Part shown: positions 35,466-45,546 of the stretch, piece after piece
Layout of the letters: every line of letters starts with the position of its first letter
How positions within the stretch are numbered: the first letter of the stretch is position 1
Assembly: GCA_917880885.1 (NCBI GenBank)
Contig: OU862930.1
Coordinates: 30,634,040 to 30,698,039 of the forward strand
DNA from: Limnephilus marmoratus
Taxonomy: Eukaryota; Arthropoda; Insecta; Trichoptera; Limnephilidae
Direction of reading: 5' to 3'
Length of the DNA: 64,000 bases
The notes under the pieces: generated by a model
The model's input: only the letters and a program-made list of their open reading frames with translations
Told to the model about the DNA's origin: nothing
Database searches by the model: none
Position numbers and translations under genes: made by a program

Positions 35466-36297
35466 GATGCCACCGTTTCGTTATATCACACAGTCAACAC
35501 ACAACAATATGATCACACAAAACGCCAAGAGTTGCAGAACGAAAACAACGGGTCGAACTAAACACAAACGCACTGCACAACTGACAAAATAATGGACGGA
35601 GATAGGTGGCATAATCCTAGGAATGCGGAGGGGGTAGAGTGGAGGGGAGGTCGTTCGTCCCAAGTAGGCGAGTGACGTTGTCTGGCTTGCTTATCAAATA
35701 CCAAAAAATGAGTAAAAATTTGAAATTTTCAATATATTGGCAAATTTTGGGGCTTATGCGCGACCGGAAGATGTCAATTGATACAAACCAAATTAAAACA
35801 AAATGTTAATAGACACTATTTGAAGATATTACAAACTATAACATTACGAAAAAATTTAATAAAAAAAATTTAAAAAATAATCGCAAAAATGAGGTTTTTT
35901 CATATTTTGTCAAACTTTAGGGCCTATGCGCGAACGGAAGATGTCATCCGATATTTTTTATTTTTTTCATTATTTCTTATCTATATAATTCGCAACTTTT
36001 CCACGCTATTACAACTTCGAAATAAAAAAAAAAGTCTTTTCGGCCCACTCTAGTGTACAACCGTGTTCTCAGACCGAGGCCAGTAGCTGGAATGGCGGCG
36101 CTCTCCGACGGAAGTTGGGAGAACTACATTGGTCACGTGACCAATGTGGCCATGACTCGGTTTAACCATAAATTAAATAAATGATAACCGGTACTTGATT
36201 GCACTTCCATAGTTCCAACTGCACCCGAAATTATTAATACTCCTTCTGAGCAAGTAGGTACCGATTGAATAACTACCATGAAAATAATTACGTTACA

Positions 36298-38076
36298 GTT
36301 TAGTAAAGAATTAGTTCAGTTAATTTCTCTTAAAAAAGAAACACATAAAAAATTTAAAGAAAACAGAACTTTATCTAATTATATGTCATTTTATAATATT
36401 AGAAGGGATTGCAAAAAAATTACAAAACCATGTTACATTAATTACATAAATTCGGTTGAGAACAATATAATTCACGATGTAAAATACTTTTGGAAGTACA
36501 CAAAATCATTGAAAAAAAATGGTGTTGGTATTTCTGGTAATATGCGCTACGGACAAAATAGTTCCAGTAAAATTAATGAAATTGTTAACATGTTTGCTGA
36601 TTATTTTAAGGACGTGTATGAACCAGATATCCCAGATTATTTAATTCCTCACTTCAATGCAGATATAAATTTAGACTTATCTCAAATTCACATTGACATT
36701 AAAGACATTATAGTCTGTATTAAAGCCCTTGAACCCAAAACAAGCGCTGGACCTGACAAAATTCCTTCCATCTTTCTTAAAAATTGTGCTGATAGTTTAT
36801 CCGTTCCACTTAATATACTGTTTAACAAATCACCCTCTACAGGATCTTTTCCACAAATATGGAAACATAGTTATTTAACTCCTATATTTAAAAGTGGTGA
36901 TCAATCCGTTGTTGAAAACTATCGGCCTATCTGTATTCTATCGTCTATACCAAAACTATTCGAAAAATTGATCCTTAATAAAATCAGCTTCATTTTAAAC
37001 TCGTGTATCACAACTTGTCAACACGGCTTTGTCTCTGGCAGATCAACTTTGACTAACCTAACATTATATGAAAATTTCATCTCAAATGCACTTTCCAATA
37101 AACAACAAGTTGATTCCATATATACCGACTTTAGTAAGGCGTTTGATAAGGTTTGTCATAAAATACTTATAAACAAGCTTTCGAAACTTGGCATTAAAGG
37201 GAATCTATTAGTCTGGTTTAAGAATTACTTACTAAGGCGTCAGTTAACTGTCCGTTTATATGATTATTTATCTTACACATTTGAAGCTACCAGTGGCGTA
37301 CCCCAAGGTTCGCATCTCGGTCCTATACTTTTTAATTTATTTATTAACGACGTAACTAACATATTCACCCATGTTCTTATTTTAATGTTTGCAGATGATA
37401 TGAAATTGTACAAAATTATTGATAATATTGATGACAGTGTGTCCCTACAATCTAATCTAAATTGCTTTTCCGATTGGTGTTTTAAAAATAAATTAATTCT
37501 CAATGTAAAAAAATGCCAAGTTATGAGATTCCACAGGAAAAAAAAACCATTGTTGTTCACTTACTTTCTCAATAATCACACTTTATTATCTGTTATTGAA
37601 ATAAGACACCTTGGTATTACTTTTGACACTAAATTAACTTTTATTAAACATATTAATAATATATCCGGTAAAGCTTTGCAAATGTTGGGATTTATCTTAC
37701 GTATTTCGAAGGATTGTAAAAATCTTAAAACTGTCAAACTACTATATACTTCTCTTGTTAGAAGCCAACTAGAATTTAATTCCACCATTTGGAATCCATA
37801 TTACAGTACACATGAATATTCCCTTGAGCGTGTCCAAAATAAATTCTTACGTCACATTAATTTTAAATTGGGAATGTCAATTGAAAATATTAATTACTTC
37901 TCCCTGTTATAACTACTGGGACTTGATACATTAAAAGAAAGAAGAATTTGTTCTGATTTATTTTATTTATTTAAAATTGTTAATAACTTGTTGAACTCTC
38001 CTGAACTTCTTTCGTTAATATGTTTTCATGTACCGAGTAGATCAGTACGTCACAAATTACCTTACCATTGTAATAA
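36298..38076 (+). pseudogene. LINE B reverse transcriptase
   Basis: After the GTTT duplication the frame begins SKELVQLISLKKETHKKF and runs to 37912. Motifs in order: SAGPDKIPSIFLK, NYRPICILSS, HGFVSGRSTL, YTDFSKAFDKV, SGVPQGSHLGPILFNLFIND and ILMFADDMKLY, so the catalytic FADD is present. A TAA at 37910-37912 interrupts the thumb region; coding similarity continues to about 38076 (LKERRICSDLFYLFKIVNN, FHVPSRSVRHKL). The part before 36298 in the same frame belongs to the gypsy 1 LTR. Confidence 0.9.
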
Positions 38077-38601
38077 TTCGGCCCCTTAGAGTCAAAGAAA
38101 CGTAACTCAATTTTTATCGATTTTGAGTTACGGATGGTACTAGACACAAAATAACACATTACGTTAAGTGACAAAGACACGTATCTATAGGTTCAACGGT
38201 TACAAATTTACATCGTTGCGTATCTACAGAAAACCATTTATTATTAATGTCAGTAGAGTGTATCGTTACTTGCGTTTTTTAAACTTGAATAGAAAGATAT
38301 TTGCTTGCGAGTCAAAGAAACGCATCTTTAGTTACGTTCGATTCACCCGCATAGATTATGCAAATGTCTTACTGAAATGTCACTTACGCGTCATTCATTT
38401 ACGATTTGGCAGTTGTGTTTGCGCCAGTTTTTATTTTAACGAGTGGTTTGAATATTAGTTTGGTTATTTTTTGTGTGTTTTGACTCAATATAAATCGAAT
38501 ATGGAAAGGAAAACACACAAAACACGGATTCAGTGAATAACTGAAGTGGTATTGTTGAATAATAAGGAAGATTCTTCAAGTGCCAAAAATATATTATTTC
38601 A

Positions 38602-38945
38602 GAGGCGGGTATGGGTACCGCCGCCCCGGGAATCATTTATTGGATAACGTTTGGTGACTTAGCAGGGGTACCCGGGTTTATGGGGTCAGATTTGTCCGGA
38701 TCTTGGCGGCAGATGTGTCTGCCATCAACAGCGTGGCAGGCCGGGTCGGGAGAGACTGAGGGAGATCTTTTGACCTCTCCAGCAGGACTCTCTCGGAACA
38801 TTCTCTTGCATCGCAGTGGAGAGGATTGATTCATTCGTTCGTTACACTGGCCCCCAAATTCCTAACCACCCCTTATACCTTATTCCTTCTAAGAATTTCT
38901 TATCCTTCCTTCCCCTAAAAAGACTCTACATAGCATCCCCAAAAA
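38602..38945 (+). repeat. Unnamed ~400-bp repeat, copy 1
   Basis: Starts GGCGGGTATGGGTACCGCC and contains CCCGGGTTTATGGGGTCAG, TCTCCAGCAGGACTCTC and CTACATAGCATCCCC. Orientation is taken from this copy. Right end degraded. Confidence 0.7.
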
Positions 38946-39059
38946 CGAAATTGATGTTACTACAACTGCTACCAACATAAAAATACCAGAAAATCAGGAT
39001 TCACGATGCCAAAAGTCAAGAGTTCGTCTTCTTTACGAGCGATTCGATAATCCAAGAAT

Positions 39060-39335
39060 GCCAAGAATTTTTTTTTACTACATTGGATATTACTGAAACC
39101 TTTTTTAGAAATATAATTAATAATAGCTTGGAAAATGGAAAAGTTCTCCAAAACAAAAGGGGATAACATTTACCTGGAGATAAAAGACCAGAAGAAGCTA
39201 AAAAAATCATTAAGGACTACATTATTTCTTTTCCAACAGTACCGTCACATTACTGTAGGGCGAACACTTCATTTAAATATTTAGCCGCCAATTTGACATT
39301 ACACATACGTAATGTACACTATGTATGTTGACTTG
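39060..39335 (+). pseudogene. Transposase-like gene, N-terminal part
   Basis: The plus strand reads EFFFTTLDITETFFRNII, one stop, then RPEEAKKIIKDYIISFPTVP and SHYCRANTSFKYL. The FFxxTLDI and SFPxVxSHYxR signatures recall a group of insect transposase-like proteins usually annotated as uncharacterised; I know no formal name. The gene continues at 39670. It sits in the centre of the 38080-41018 TIR element, which fits a transposase. Confidence 0.5.
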
Positions 39336-39669
39336 CGTAAGGATACAAATTATGTTCCTGAAAAAAAACATGGTTAAACCGAAACATATTTAACACCTGT
39401 AACCTATAGTAGACTCGTGTGTTAAATACGAAAATGCTAATACGGAAGAAAAATATCTCTTTTGGATGAGTATGATCGCCACAGATAACGCAAAATTGCT
39501 GTACAGAATTGTAAAATCCAATCTAAAACCCTTGCTTCTGAATCCACTGTTAATTTCATCGAGTTTAATTTAGCATACGTTCGAAGATAATTTTTTATAG
39601 ACGACACCTGGCAGTTTACAATTAAACTTTTTTTAATGTTCGGAGCAATGAAGCTAGAAATTACATGTG

Positions 39670-40062
39670 ACATGAATGAGTGGCTGGTCGTGGCTCAGAT
39701 GAAATCGCTTCATGTATGTATAAGTATTTGGTAGCTAATGCTAATGGAAAGAAGTTCATTCTGATGAGTGATACCTGTTGATATATCAAAACTTCTACAA
39801 AGAAAATAAATATATTTGATCCTTCATGGTGGTACCCAGCAGTTAGATTAGCTTCCAGAAAATCCAAATATAATGTCATTGAGATGGGACAAGAGTATTT
39901 GTTCAGTTTCATCAACTTGAGGAAACAATTAATTAAAAACAAAAAGACAGAAAAATGGCATGGGTGTAAACTAGTTAAAAATCACACTCAAAAGAAGATC
40001 CTGACCATATTTATTAAGTTCCTAAAACAAGGCAATGAGTTGAACTTATTTTTTTACATGCG
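39670..40062 (+). pseudogene. Transposase-like gene, C-terminal part
   Basis: In one frame: GRGSDEIASCMYKYL, KKFILMSDTC then a stop, then INIFDPSWWYPAVRLASR, SKYNVIEMGQEYLFSFINLR and HTQKKILTIFIK. In related proteins SDTC belongs to a block (SDxCxGQN) that probably contains a catalytic aspartate. The end is overrun by an unnamed repeat at about 40062. The middle (39336-39669) is too decayed to read. Confidence 0.5.
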
Positions 40063-40365
40063 CTCCACACAGGAGGCCCTGAGGAAAATAATTTACTCAG
40101 GTCCTATTTCATCTTTGGGGATGCTGTGAGGAGGGTTTTTTTTAGGAAATAAAGGAGAGGAGAATTCTGGGAAGGAAAATGGTTTTAGGGGTGAGTAAGA
40201 ATCTGGGGTTCAGTGTCTCCTGGTCATCCGCCTCCTTAGGTTTTTCTAGGTCTTGACCTAGAAAAACCTCACCTCATGAACCAGGGCACACCTTCTAAAT
40301 CACCAAACGTAGCGAACCCCTTGGAGTGACCTATGGAAGAGGTGTTGGTTGAAGTAAAGTGAATG
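40050..40365 (-). repeat. Unnamed ~400-bp repeat, copy 2
   Basis: Minus orientation: CTCCACACAGGAGGCCCTGA at the left, ACCTCATGAACCAGGGCACA and ACGTAGCGAACCCCTTGGAG at the right. Middle partly deleted, with a short inverted repeat (CTAGGTCTTGACCTAG) at about 40247. Confidence 0.65.
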
Positions 40366-41021
40366 AAGCAAAGAGTGTGTGCTAAGACTGAGTTGTTTGG
40401 CGGTCCGTCCTCTCTGCCTACCCCTGCGGAGAAACGGCGTGATGGTTAGTTAGGTAGTTAGTAAGTTAGTCAGGTACAAGATTCCAGTTTTTTAAGCAAG
40501 TTACAATATTATGTAGCATTAATATGCCTTAATAGGTTTTTTTATATAGTTATCAGTTGGAAAATAGTTACCTAAATATTTTATATGTTTTTCTGTTTTA
40601 AATAAGTTTTTCAATAAAAATTTCAAGACTTGAAATATTTTTATTACTGTTCCACCACTATCCTAATTCCTAAAAATCATCTTTACAAATTTTCGGGTGT
40701 AAAAAAAGTCAAATATCGAAGGAAGTTATTCGTAACTTGAGTTCAGTGATTGCAATTTTCACTTTGGTTAGGATCAAAGAAACGTAACTGAGATATAGCT
40801 GCACTTAAATTTAAAAAAATATATGAAAATGAATTACTAATTTATATTTAAAAGATGATTTAGAAGCACAAAATACCACCCTTTAACTAAACGAGAAGAA
40901 ATTATTAATATGTCCCATTTGTTTAAAAGTAGACAACATTGATTGATTGAGAACTATGTTTTTTTGCTCTCCTGTAAAGTAGAGAAAAATGAGATACGTT
41001 TTTTTGACCCTAAGGGGCCGA

Positions 41022-41500
41022 ATACAGGATCTAATGCTGAATTATATGCCATAATAAATCGCCTGCATACACTTGGTAACAAATATGTTGTTGATGATAT
41101 GATAAATATTGAAAGATTATCAACATACAAACATTATTTAATTAAAGCTGTTTGTCAGCGCTTTTCAGTTAGATTATAATCTAATATACTTTGTATGTTT
41201 ATATTCTTCATGAATGTTTATTTCTGGAATTTTTAAATTAATTACTACGTACTTTACGTAGTAATTTTTTAATTCATAATATCTTGTACACATTCATGTA
41301 TGTGAGGTTTTCTTTTTCTTCATGTTTGTTTTATAATAGCTTACTGTTTTTGCTTTATACTGTCACATCAATTGTGCTCTTTAATTTTTTGTTATATTAT
41401 TTTTTTTTCTTCTTAACTATGTATATTGTTTCAAATTATTGTAATTCCCATGTAAAAGCCGTTAATCGGCGTTAATTCATAATAAATAAATAAATAAATA
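41022..41500 (+). pseudogene. LINE B C-terminus, 3' UTR and tail
   Basis: After the transposon 38080-41018 the frame continues AELYAIINRLHTLGNKYV and ends with a TAA at 41177-41179. About 320 bases of AT-rich 3' UTR follow, ending in (AATA)n before AACAT. Confidence 0.7.
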
Positions 41501-41623
41501 AACATGGCGGTTACCCGCGGCGGGAGAACCGCTCGTGTAGTTTACGCCATACAACGCTCATAGGAAATTGTGTCTGCTGCGTTTTCCCGCGGCGGGAGAA
41601 CCGCTCGTGTAGTTTGCGCCTAA

Positions 41624-41839
41624 CAGCGTGCGGGTTGGCGGGGGGGCGGCGGGCTGTGCGGCGACGTCAGCCCAGCTGGCGGTAGCGGGAGGTGTAGGTA
41701 GACCATTAATGTTTACACTGTTTAACGCCTGTCGATTTAATATCTCTTCCACGGAATTTACACGGATTAATAATTCGTTTATTGTTTTGTTTTGTTCGAG
41801 AATGATACTTCTCAATTCAAAGAGCACGGTGTCACTCAT
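41624..41839 (-). pseudogene. LINE A ORF1, N-terminal part
   Basis: The ATG at 41839 opens a frame MSDTVLFELRSIILEQ with a heptad-like pattern through EEILNRQ, then PPATASWADVAAQPAAPPPT. A coiled coil followed by a proline/alanine linker is common at the start of LINE ORF1 proteins. The frame runs into the MITE at 41620. Confidence 0.7.
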
Positions 41840-41939
41840 TATTTCGTGCGAAAGTGAATAAAAACTCGCGAAAAGAAATTTTTAATTACGGCGCGACAGA
41901 AAGACGTGTCATTCGTGTTTACTCTGTATAATCTTATAT

Positions 41940-42158
41940 CACGCCAGTGGCAGCAGTTCAACGCGGAATTGCCGTCAATATCGTCAATTCGTATTCCACG
42001 TCATGTAGGAGTCGCTGAAGGATGCACGTTAAAACTCGTTGGGTTTGCGGATGCGAGCGAAAAGGCATACGGAGCAGTGATATACGCTCAGGTTACCACT
42101 CCTGATAACCGAATTGAAGTTCAATTAGTTTGCGCAAAATCAAGGGTAGCACCGTTAA
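41940..42158 (+). pseudogene. BEL/Pao RNase H, first part
   Basis: The BEL/Pao frame resumes here on the far side of LINE A: RQWQQFNAELPSISSIRIPR, then LVGFADASEKAYGAVIY, the first RNase H motif with its catalytic aspartate. It stops at the TTAA (42155-42158) where the piggyBac-like MITE inserted and continues at 43722. Confidence 0.85.
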
Positions 42159-42654
42159 CACTAGAAAGACCGGAGCCTTCATTTTGACGGCAGCCCGAAG
42201 TAAAGTGACGATATAATGCTTAATAATTATTGTATTGGGGTGATTTTTTTTAACATTTCATGATTTATGGTTTAACAACTGTGGTGAAAAAAACAGGTAT
42301 GGGTCTTAATTACTTTTCGAGATATATTGACTTATACCTACAAAGACCGCCGCCGTCAATGTGACGGTTTGGGCCATAATGCTGAGTTCGTTTACAACCT
42401 TCTTTACCCAAGTTAACAACATACCCATTCCTCCTCGTTTATGATAGTACTATTATGTCTGTTTCTTTCTTTCGGTATCGAGTATTATTCATACTCGATC
42501 TGTACGTTGATTGGTCACTGTCACATAAATTATAAAAACACGAAAAAAAATATTGCTCTCGCCCAAATTTATTTTATGGCTTGTTGGAGAAGGACAGAGT
42601 ATGCAAATACCAGAGTTGATACAGCTGCGTTAGCTTCTGAAGAACTGACAGAAT

Positions 42655-43065
42655 CATTTATTGGATAACCAACACGTCTGCCATAGGTCACCCCAAGAGG
42701 TTTGCTATGTTTCGTGACTTTCGTGCAGGGGTGCCCGGGTTCATGAGGTTAGGTTTGTCCGGATCTGCCAAACAACTGCGTGGCAGGCCAGATCGGCAGG
42801 GAACGGTTGAGGGTGATCTTTTGACCTCGGCAGCAGGACTCTCAGAACATTGCTTGCACCACAGTGGTGGGGACAGATTCATACGTCGGGCACTCTTGAA
42901 CACAATGAACCTCAGTTTCCCACCCACCCCTCACCTCATTTCCTTCCCAGAACCTATTCTTCTTCCTTTTCCCATAGGTACCCTCCACACAGCATCCCAA
43001 AAGATGACAAATGCCCTGAGGGGAATTATTTTCCTTAGGGCTTTTTTGTGGAGCTAATATAAACG
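42655..43065 (+). repeat. Unnamed ~400-bp repeat, copy 3
   Basis: Starts at ATTTATTGGATAACC (the first ~30 bp of the family are absent) and ends CTTTTTTGTGGAGCTAATAT. Together with copy 4 it forms an inverted pair inside the piggyBac-like MITE. Confidence 0.7.
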
Positions 43066-43249
43066 AAAAAAAAAGAAACCGGAAAATAAAACTACCGAAA
43101 GACGACAGTACCAAATTAATAAAAAATATAATAAAAACCAAATAAATGATAGGTGTGATAATTGTAAGAAATCCGTTTGCAGAGAGTGCATTCGATTTTA
43201 TAAATAACGTAACAATTCTATATCGTACAAATATAACATGCTTGGATAA

Positions 43250-43645
43250 GTTTGACATCTACCTCCTGAAAGGAAGGAGAGGAAGTTCTCAGAAGAAAAA
43301 AAGTGTGAGAGATGAATAGGAAAAATACGTAAATGTATCCAGGGGTGATGGACGAATGAATCAATCCCTCCCACTGCGGTGCAAGGCGACGGGACGAGAA
43401 AGGTCCTGCTGGAGAGGACAAGATAAGTAACTCCCTCAACAAGTGTCTCCCGACCCGGTCCGCTATGCAGAGGGTGGGCAAACGTATTCGCCACCTAGAC
43501 CCAGACAACCTCACCCAGTGAACCCGGACACCCCTGCTAAATCACTAAACGTAGCGAACCACTTGGAGTGTCCTATGGCAGAGGTGCCGGTTATCCAATA
43601 AATGGTTCCCGGGGCAGCGGTACTCATATCCGCCTCCCAATTTGA
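43250..43645 (-). repeat. Unnamed ~400-bp repeat, copy 4
   Basis: Minus orientation, ending GCAGCGGTACTCATATCCGCC at 43645. It is the inverted partner of copy 3, the two separated by about 185 bp of AT-rich sequence. Confidence 0.7.
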
Positions 43646-43721
43646 AAAAAGTGCGCAGCCGTCAAAGTGACGGTCGTGGTCTTTATAGGTATGGAGTAGT
43701 ACCCGGTCTTTCTAGTGTTAA

Positions 43722-44758
43722 AGGTCGTCTCCTTAGCACGCTTAGAATTATGCACAGCATTATTGTTATCGCAACTGTTGAAAATTAAGGATAATTGATA
43801 ATTACTCCGCGAGGTTTATTGTTCATTCAATATTTGCCTTTTATGATTCGACTGTAACTTTAAATAGAATTCATTCATCGTCTCACCGCTGGCAAACTTT
43901 TGTTGCCAATCGTGTAGCAAAAATACACGAAAATATGCATAGTAGTCATTTTTATCATGTCGCAGGTGCTGAGAACCCTAGAGGTATGCTACAATCACAA
44001 TTGATGGCAAATGATATTTGGTGGAATGGTCCAAAATGGCTTTGCCAGCCGCATTCCGAGTGGCCTATTGCGCCGTTTAAGCTCGCAAGCTCGGAACAGT
44101 TACCGGAATTGAAAACCAATCAGTATGAACCGCCAATAACTTTTGGCATGTGTTCTCGCGTAGCTGATCCACCAGAAATCAAAACTCGCAACCTTGAAGC
44201 GCTTGTATCATCTCAAATTGTACCTAATTCAATTATTAGCAAATATTCTTCGTTTAATAAATTGCAACGCGTAGTCGCATAGATAATGTGTTTCGTTAAC
44301 AATTGTCGTAAAGTTCCTGGTACGGGTAATACAAACTCAACTTATCTTAGCTCTCGTGAGTTAAACGACTCGCTTTCGAAAATCATACGCATCGAACAGT
44401 AAACATATTTCTCTGTCGATATACGTAACATGCGAAATAACGTTCCATGTTCAACGCACATTCTAAACTTGAAACCGTTTCTCGATAGCCACGGTATTAT
44501 CAGGGTGGGCGGTTGACTCAAGTACTCGGATCTGTCATACGAAAACAAATTTCCCATCTTATTACCGAAAAGCTGTCATTTAGCTTATTTAATTATAGAT
44601 TATTATCACAAACTATATTTTCATGTAGGCCCGCGAAGCCTTCAATTCACTATTCAGCGGAAGTTTTGGATAATGGCGGCACGAAATAAGATTCGTTCAC
44701 AACTTTCGAAATGCATTGTTTGCCATAAGATAAAATCTTCCGCATTACCGCCCCATTA
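43722..44758 (+). pseudogene. BEL/Pao RNase H second part and spacer to integrase
   Basis: Directly after the MITE the frame picks up with the RNase H helix (ARLELCT), then HRWQTFVANRVAKIHENM and HVAGAENPRGML (43935-44010), the last RNase H block, and the DIWWNGPKWL segment. The long frame ends at 44282. Shattered frames then lead through the HHCC zinc-binding region just before the integrase core (44560-44758), with several stops. Confidence 0.75.
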
Positions 44759-45546
44759 ATGGCTGATTTATCACCCTCTCCAGTGCAACAAAGCCGTGTT
44801 TTTTCTCGAGTCGGGATTGATTTTGGAGGTACTTTCACTTTGAAAGATCATAAACGAAGGGGAGCCAAAACGTCCAAGGGTTATTTATGTTTATTTGTGT
44901 GTATGGCGACAAAGGTAGTTCATTTGGAAATCGTGTCTGATTTATCTTCCGAAGCCTTTATCGCAACCCTTAGCCGATTTACGGATCGTCGAGGTTTATG
45001 CTCAGAAATTATAAGCGACAACGGTACCAACTACGTAGGTACAAATCGGTACCCTCTCGACATAAATAAATTCTTGGAATCACAGCATGATGTTATATCT
45101 AATCATCTAACGCAAAGTGGCATTATTTGGTCGTTTAACCCTCCAGCTAGTCCTCATTTTGGAGGCCTTTTCGAAGCAGGGATAAAATCTGTGAAGTACC
45201 ATTTGAAGCGGGTAATAGGTGAGACCGTTCTAACTTACGAAGGATTTGCGACAGCTCTTACCAGAATTGAAGCCATTCTCAACTCCCGCCCTTTGTGTTC
45301 ATTAAGCTCAGACCCTGAGGATTTAAATGGACTTACCCCAGGCCATTTCTTAATCGGTGGATTTCTATTTTGGTTGCCTGAATATGACTTTCTTGACACC
45401 GCGTCTAATCGAGTAATTAGGTGGCAACATCTCCAAAAGATGACGCAACATTTCTGGAAACATTGGCATTCAGAATACTTCAATACGCTTCAACAACGAG
45501 CAAAGTGGTGCAAAATTAATCCAAACATTAAGTTGGGTCAATTAGT
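44759..45546 (+). pseudogene. BEL/Pao integrase core
   Basis: This open frame of about 260 codons includes the DDE integrase core that joins element cDNA to the host chromosome: RVGIDFGG (first D), EIISDNGTNYVG (second D) and FGGLFEAGIKSVK (E), followed by LNSRPLCSLSSDP and LTPGHFLIGG. All three catalytic residues are present. The frame is interrupted near its end by the TIR element at 45547; the tail is at 55125. Confidence 0.9.

Larger units (their letters stand above)
33510..36052 (-). mobile_element. TIR element with ~385-bp inverted ends (hAT-like duplication)
   Basis: Left end TAGAGTGGGCCGAAAAGAC (33510) and its inverse ending at 36052 continue as diverged inverted repeats to about 33895 and 35670 (both finish in CAAGCCAGACAACGTCACTC or its inverse). 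GTGTACAA (33502-33509, 36053-36060) is a perfect 8-bp duplication. Between the arms lies a broken minus-strand gene. Eight-base duplications fit hAT-like elements, but such long arms are unusual there, so the superfamily is open. Confidence 0.8.
27420..36211 (-). mobile_element. Gypsy 2: young LTR retrotransposon lacking RT and most of integrase
   Basis: LTRs at 27420-27752 and 33328-36211 (interrupted by 33510-36052) are flanked by GTTC (27416-27419, 36212-36215). The two LTRs appear to differ at a single base (GGTGGCG versus GGCGGCG), so insertion is recent. Minus-strand order: primer site (33311-33327), leader, gag, protease, tandem repeats in place of RT, integrase tail, 2 kb of non-coding DNA, and a purine tract (27753-27765). 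It depends on another element for movement. Confidence 0.9.
33328..36211 (-). repeat. Gypsy 2 5' LTR, split by a TIR element
   Basis: Pieces 33328-33509 and 36053-36211 match the intact LTR 27420-27752; the break is at the 8-bp GTGTACAA, present at both junctions. Confidence 0.9.
22860..36297 (-). mobile_element. Gypsy 1: non-coding LTR retrotransposon inserted in LINE B
   Basis: The LTRs are at 22860-23235 and 26501-36297 (the second broken by two insertions). GTTT (22856-22859, 36298-36301) is the 4-bp target duplication. On the minus strand a primer-binding site complementary to a tRNA, TGGCGCCCAACG (26485-26496), follows the 5' LTR, and a purine tract precedes the 3' LTR. The interior (23252-26484) has no gag or pol, so it is a large non-autonomous derivative. 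Confidence 0.85.
26501..36297 (-). repeat. Gypsy 1 5' LTR, split into three pieces
   Basis: Pieces at 26501-26744, 27364-27419 and 36212-36297 together match the intact LTR at 22860. The first break holds a 619-bp insertion flanked by CCAAA; the second holds gypsy 2 flanked by GTTC. The last bases differ from the other LTR by a 5-bp micro-duplication. Confidence 0.85.
38080..41018 (+). mobile_element. DNA transposon with GGCCCCTTAG termini in LINE B
   Basis: Left GGCCCCTTAGAGTCAAAGAA (38080) and the inverse of GGCCCCTTAGGGTCAAAAAA (ending 41018) form the TIRs. The pair may extend two or three bases outward (TTC/GAA), making a TA or ATA target duplication possible; the exact size is ambiguous. 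A subterminal TCAAAGAAACG motif recurs at 38092, 38305 and 40772. Inside are a decayed transposase-like gene and two copies of the unnamed ~400-bp repeat. Confidence 0.7.
19724..41500 (+). mobile_element. LINE B: CR1-like element inserted in the MITE
   Basis: A plus-strand LINE whose pieces lie at 19824-20459, 22590-22855, 36302-38076 and 41022-41500, ending in an (AATA)n tail. A 5-bp AACAT duplication (19719-19723, 41501-41505) brackets it. Three later insertions are each closed by a target duplication or a shared junction. No ORF1 is seen, so it is 5'-truncated or starts just before ORF2. Confidence 0.8.
19549..41620. mobile_element. Harbinger-like MITE, split by LINE B
   Basis: Left end GGCCTAAACTACACGAGCGG (19549) and right end (inverse of GGCGCAAACTACACGAGCGG, ending 41620) are inverted, with 18 of 20 bases alike. 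Both are flanked by TAA (19546-19548, 41621-41623), the TWA-type duplication of PIF/Harbinger. Only about 290 bp are its own (19549-19723 and 41501-41620). Repeats of the GTTCTCCCGCCGCGGG type and further GTGTAGTTT copies fill both sides. No transposase. Confidence 0.75.
15982..41934 (-). mobile_element. LINE A: near full-length CR1-like element inserted in BEL/Pao
   Basis: Its minus-strand layout is 5' leader (41934-41840), ORF1 (41839 down to 18992, split), ORF2 (18952-16121), 3' UTR and an (AATA)n/TA-rich tail at 15982-16005. A 5-bp TATAT duplication (15977-15981, 41935-41939) flanks it, and the BEL/Pao RT-RNase H frame is continuous across one copy. It was later split in ORF1 by the Harbinger-like MITE. 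Confidence 0.85.
42159..43717. mobile_element. piggyBac-like MITE in BEL/Pao RNase H
   Basis: Termini CACTAGAAAGACCGG (42159) and its inverse ending at 43717 are flanked by TTAA on both sides (42155-42158, 43718-43721), the piggyBac target. The BEL/Pao frame resumes directly after. Both ends carry a CCGTCAAAGTGACGG-type inverted motif. No transposase; its interior is occupied by the inverted repeat pair 42655-43645. Confidence 0.85.

Noticed and set aside
36278..36297. ATG at 36278 as the start of the LINE B RT
   Set aside because: These bases are the end of the gypsy 1 LTR; the frame only happens to be open.
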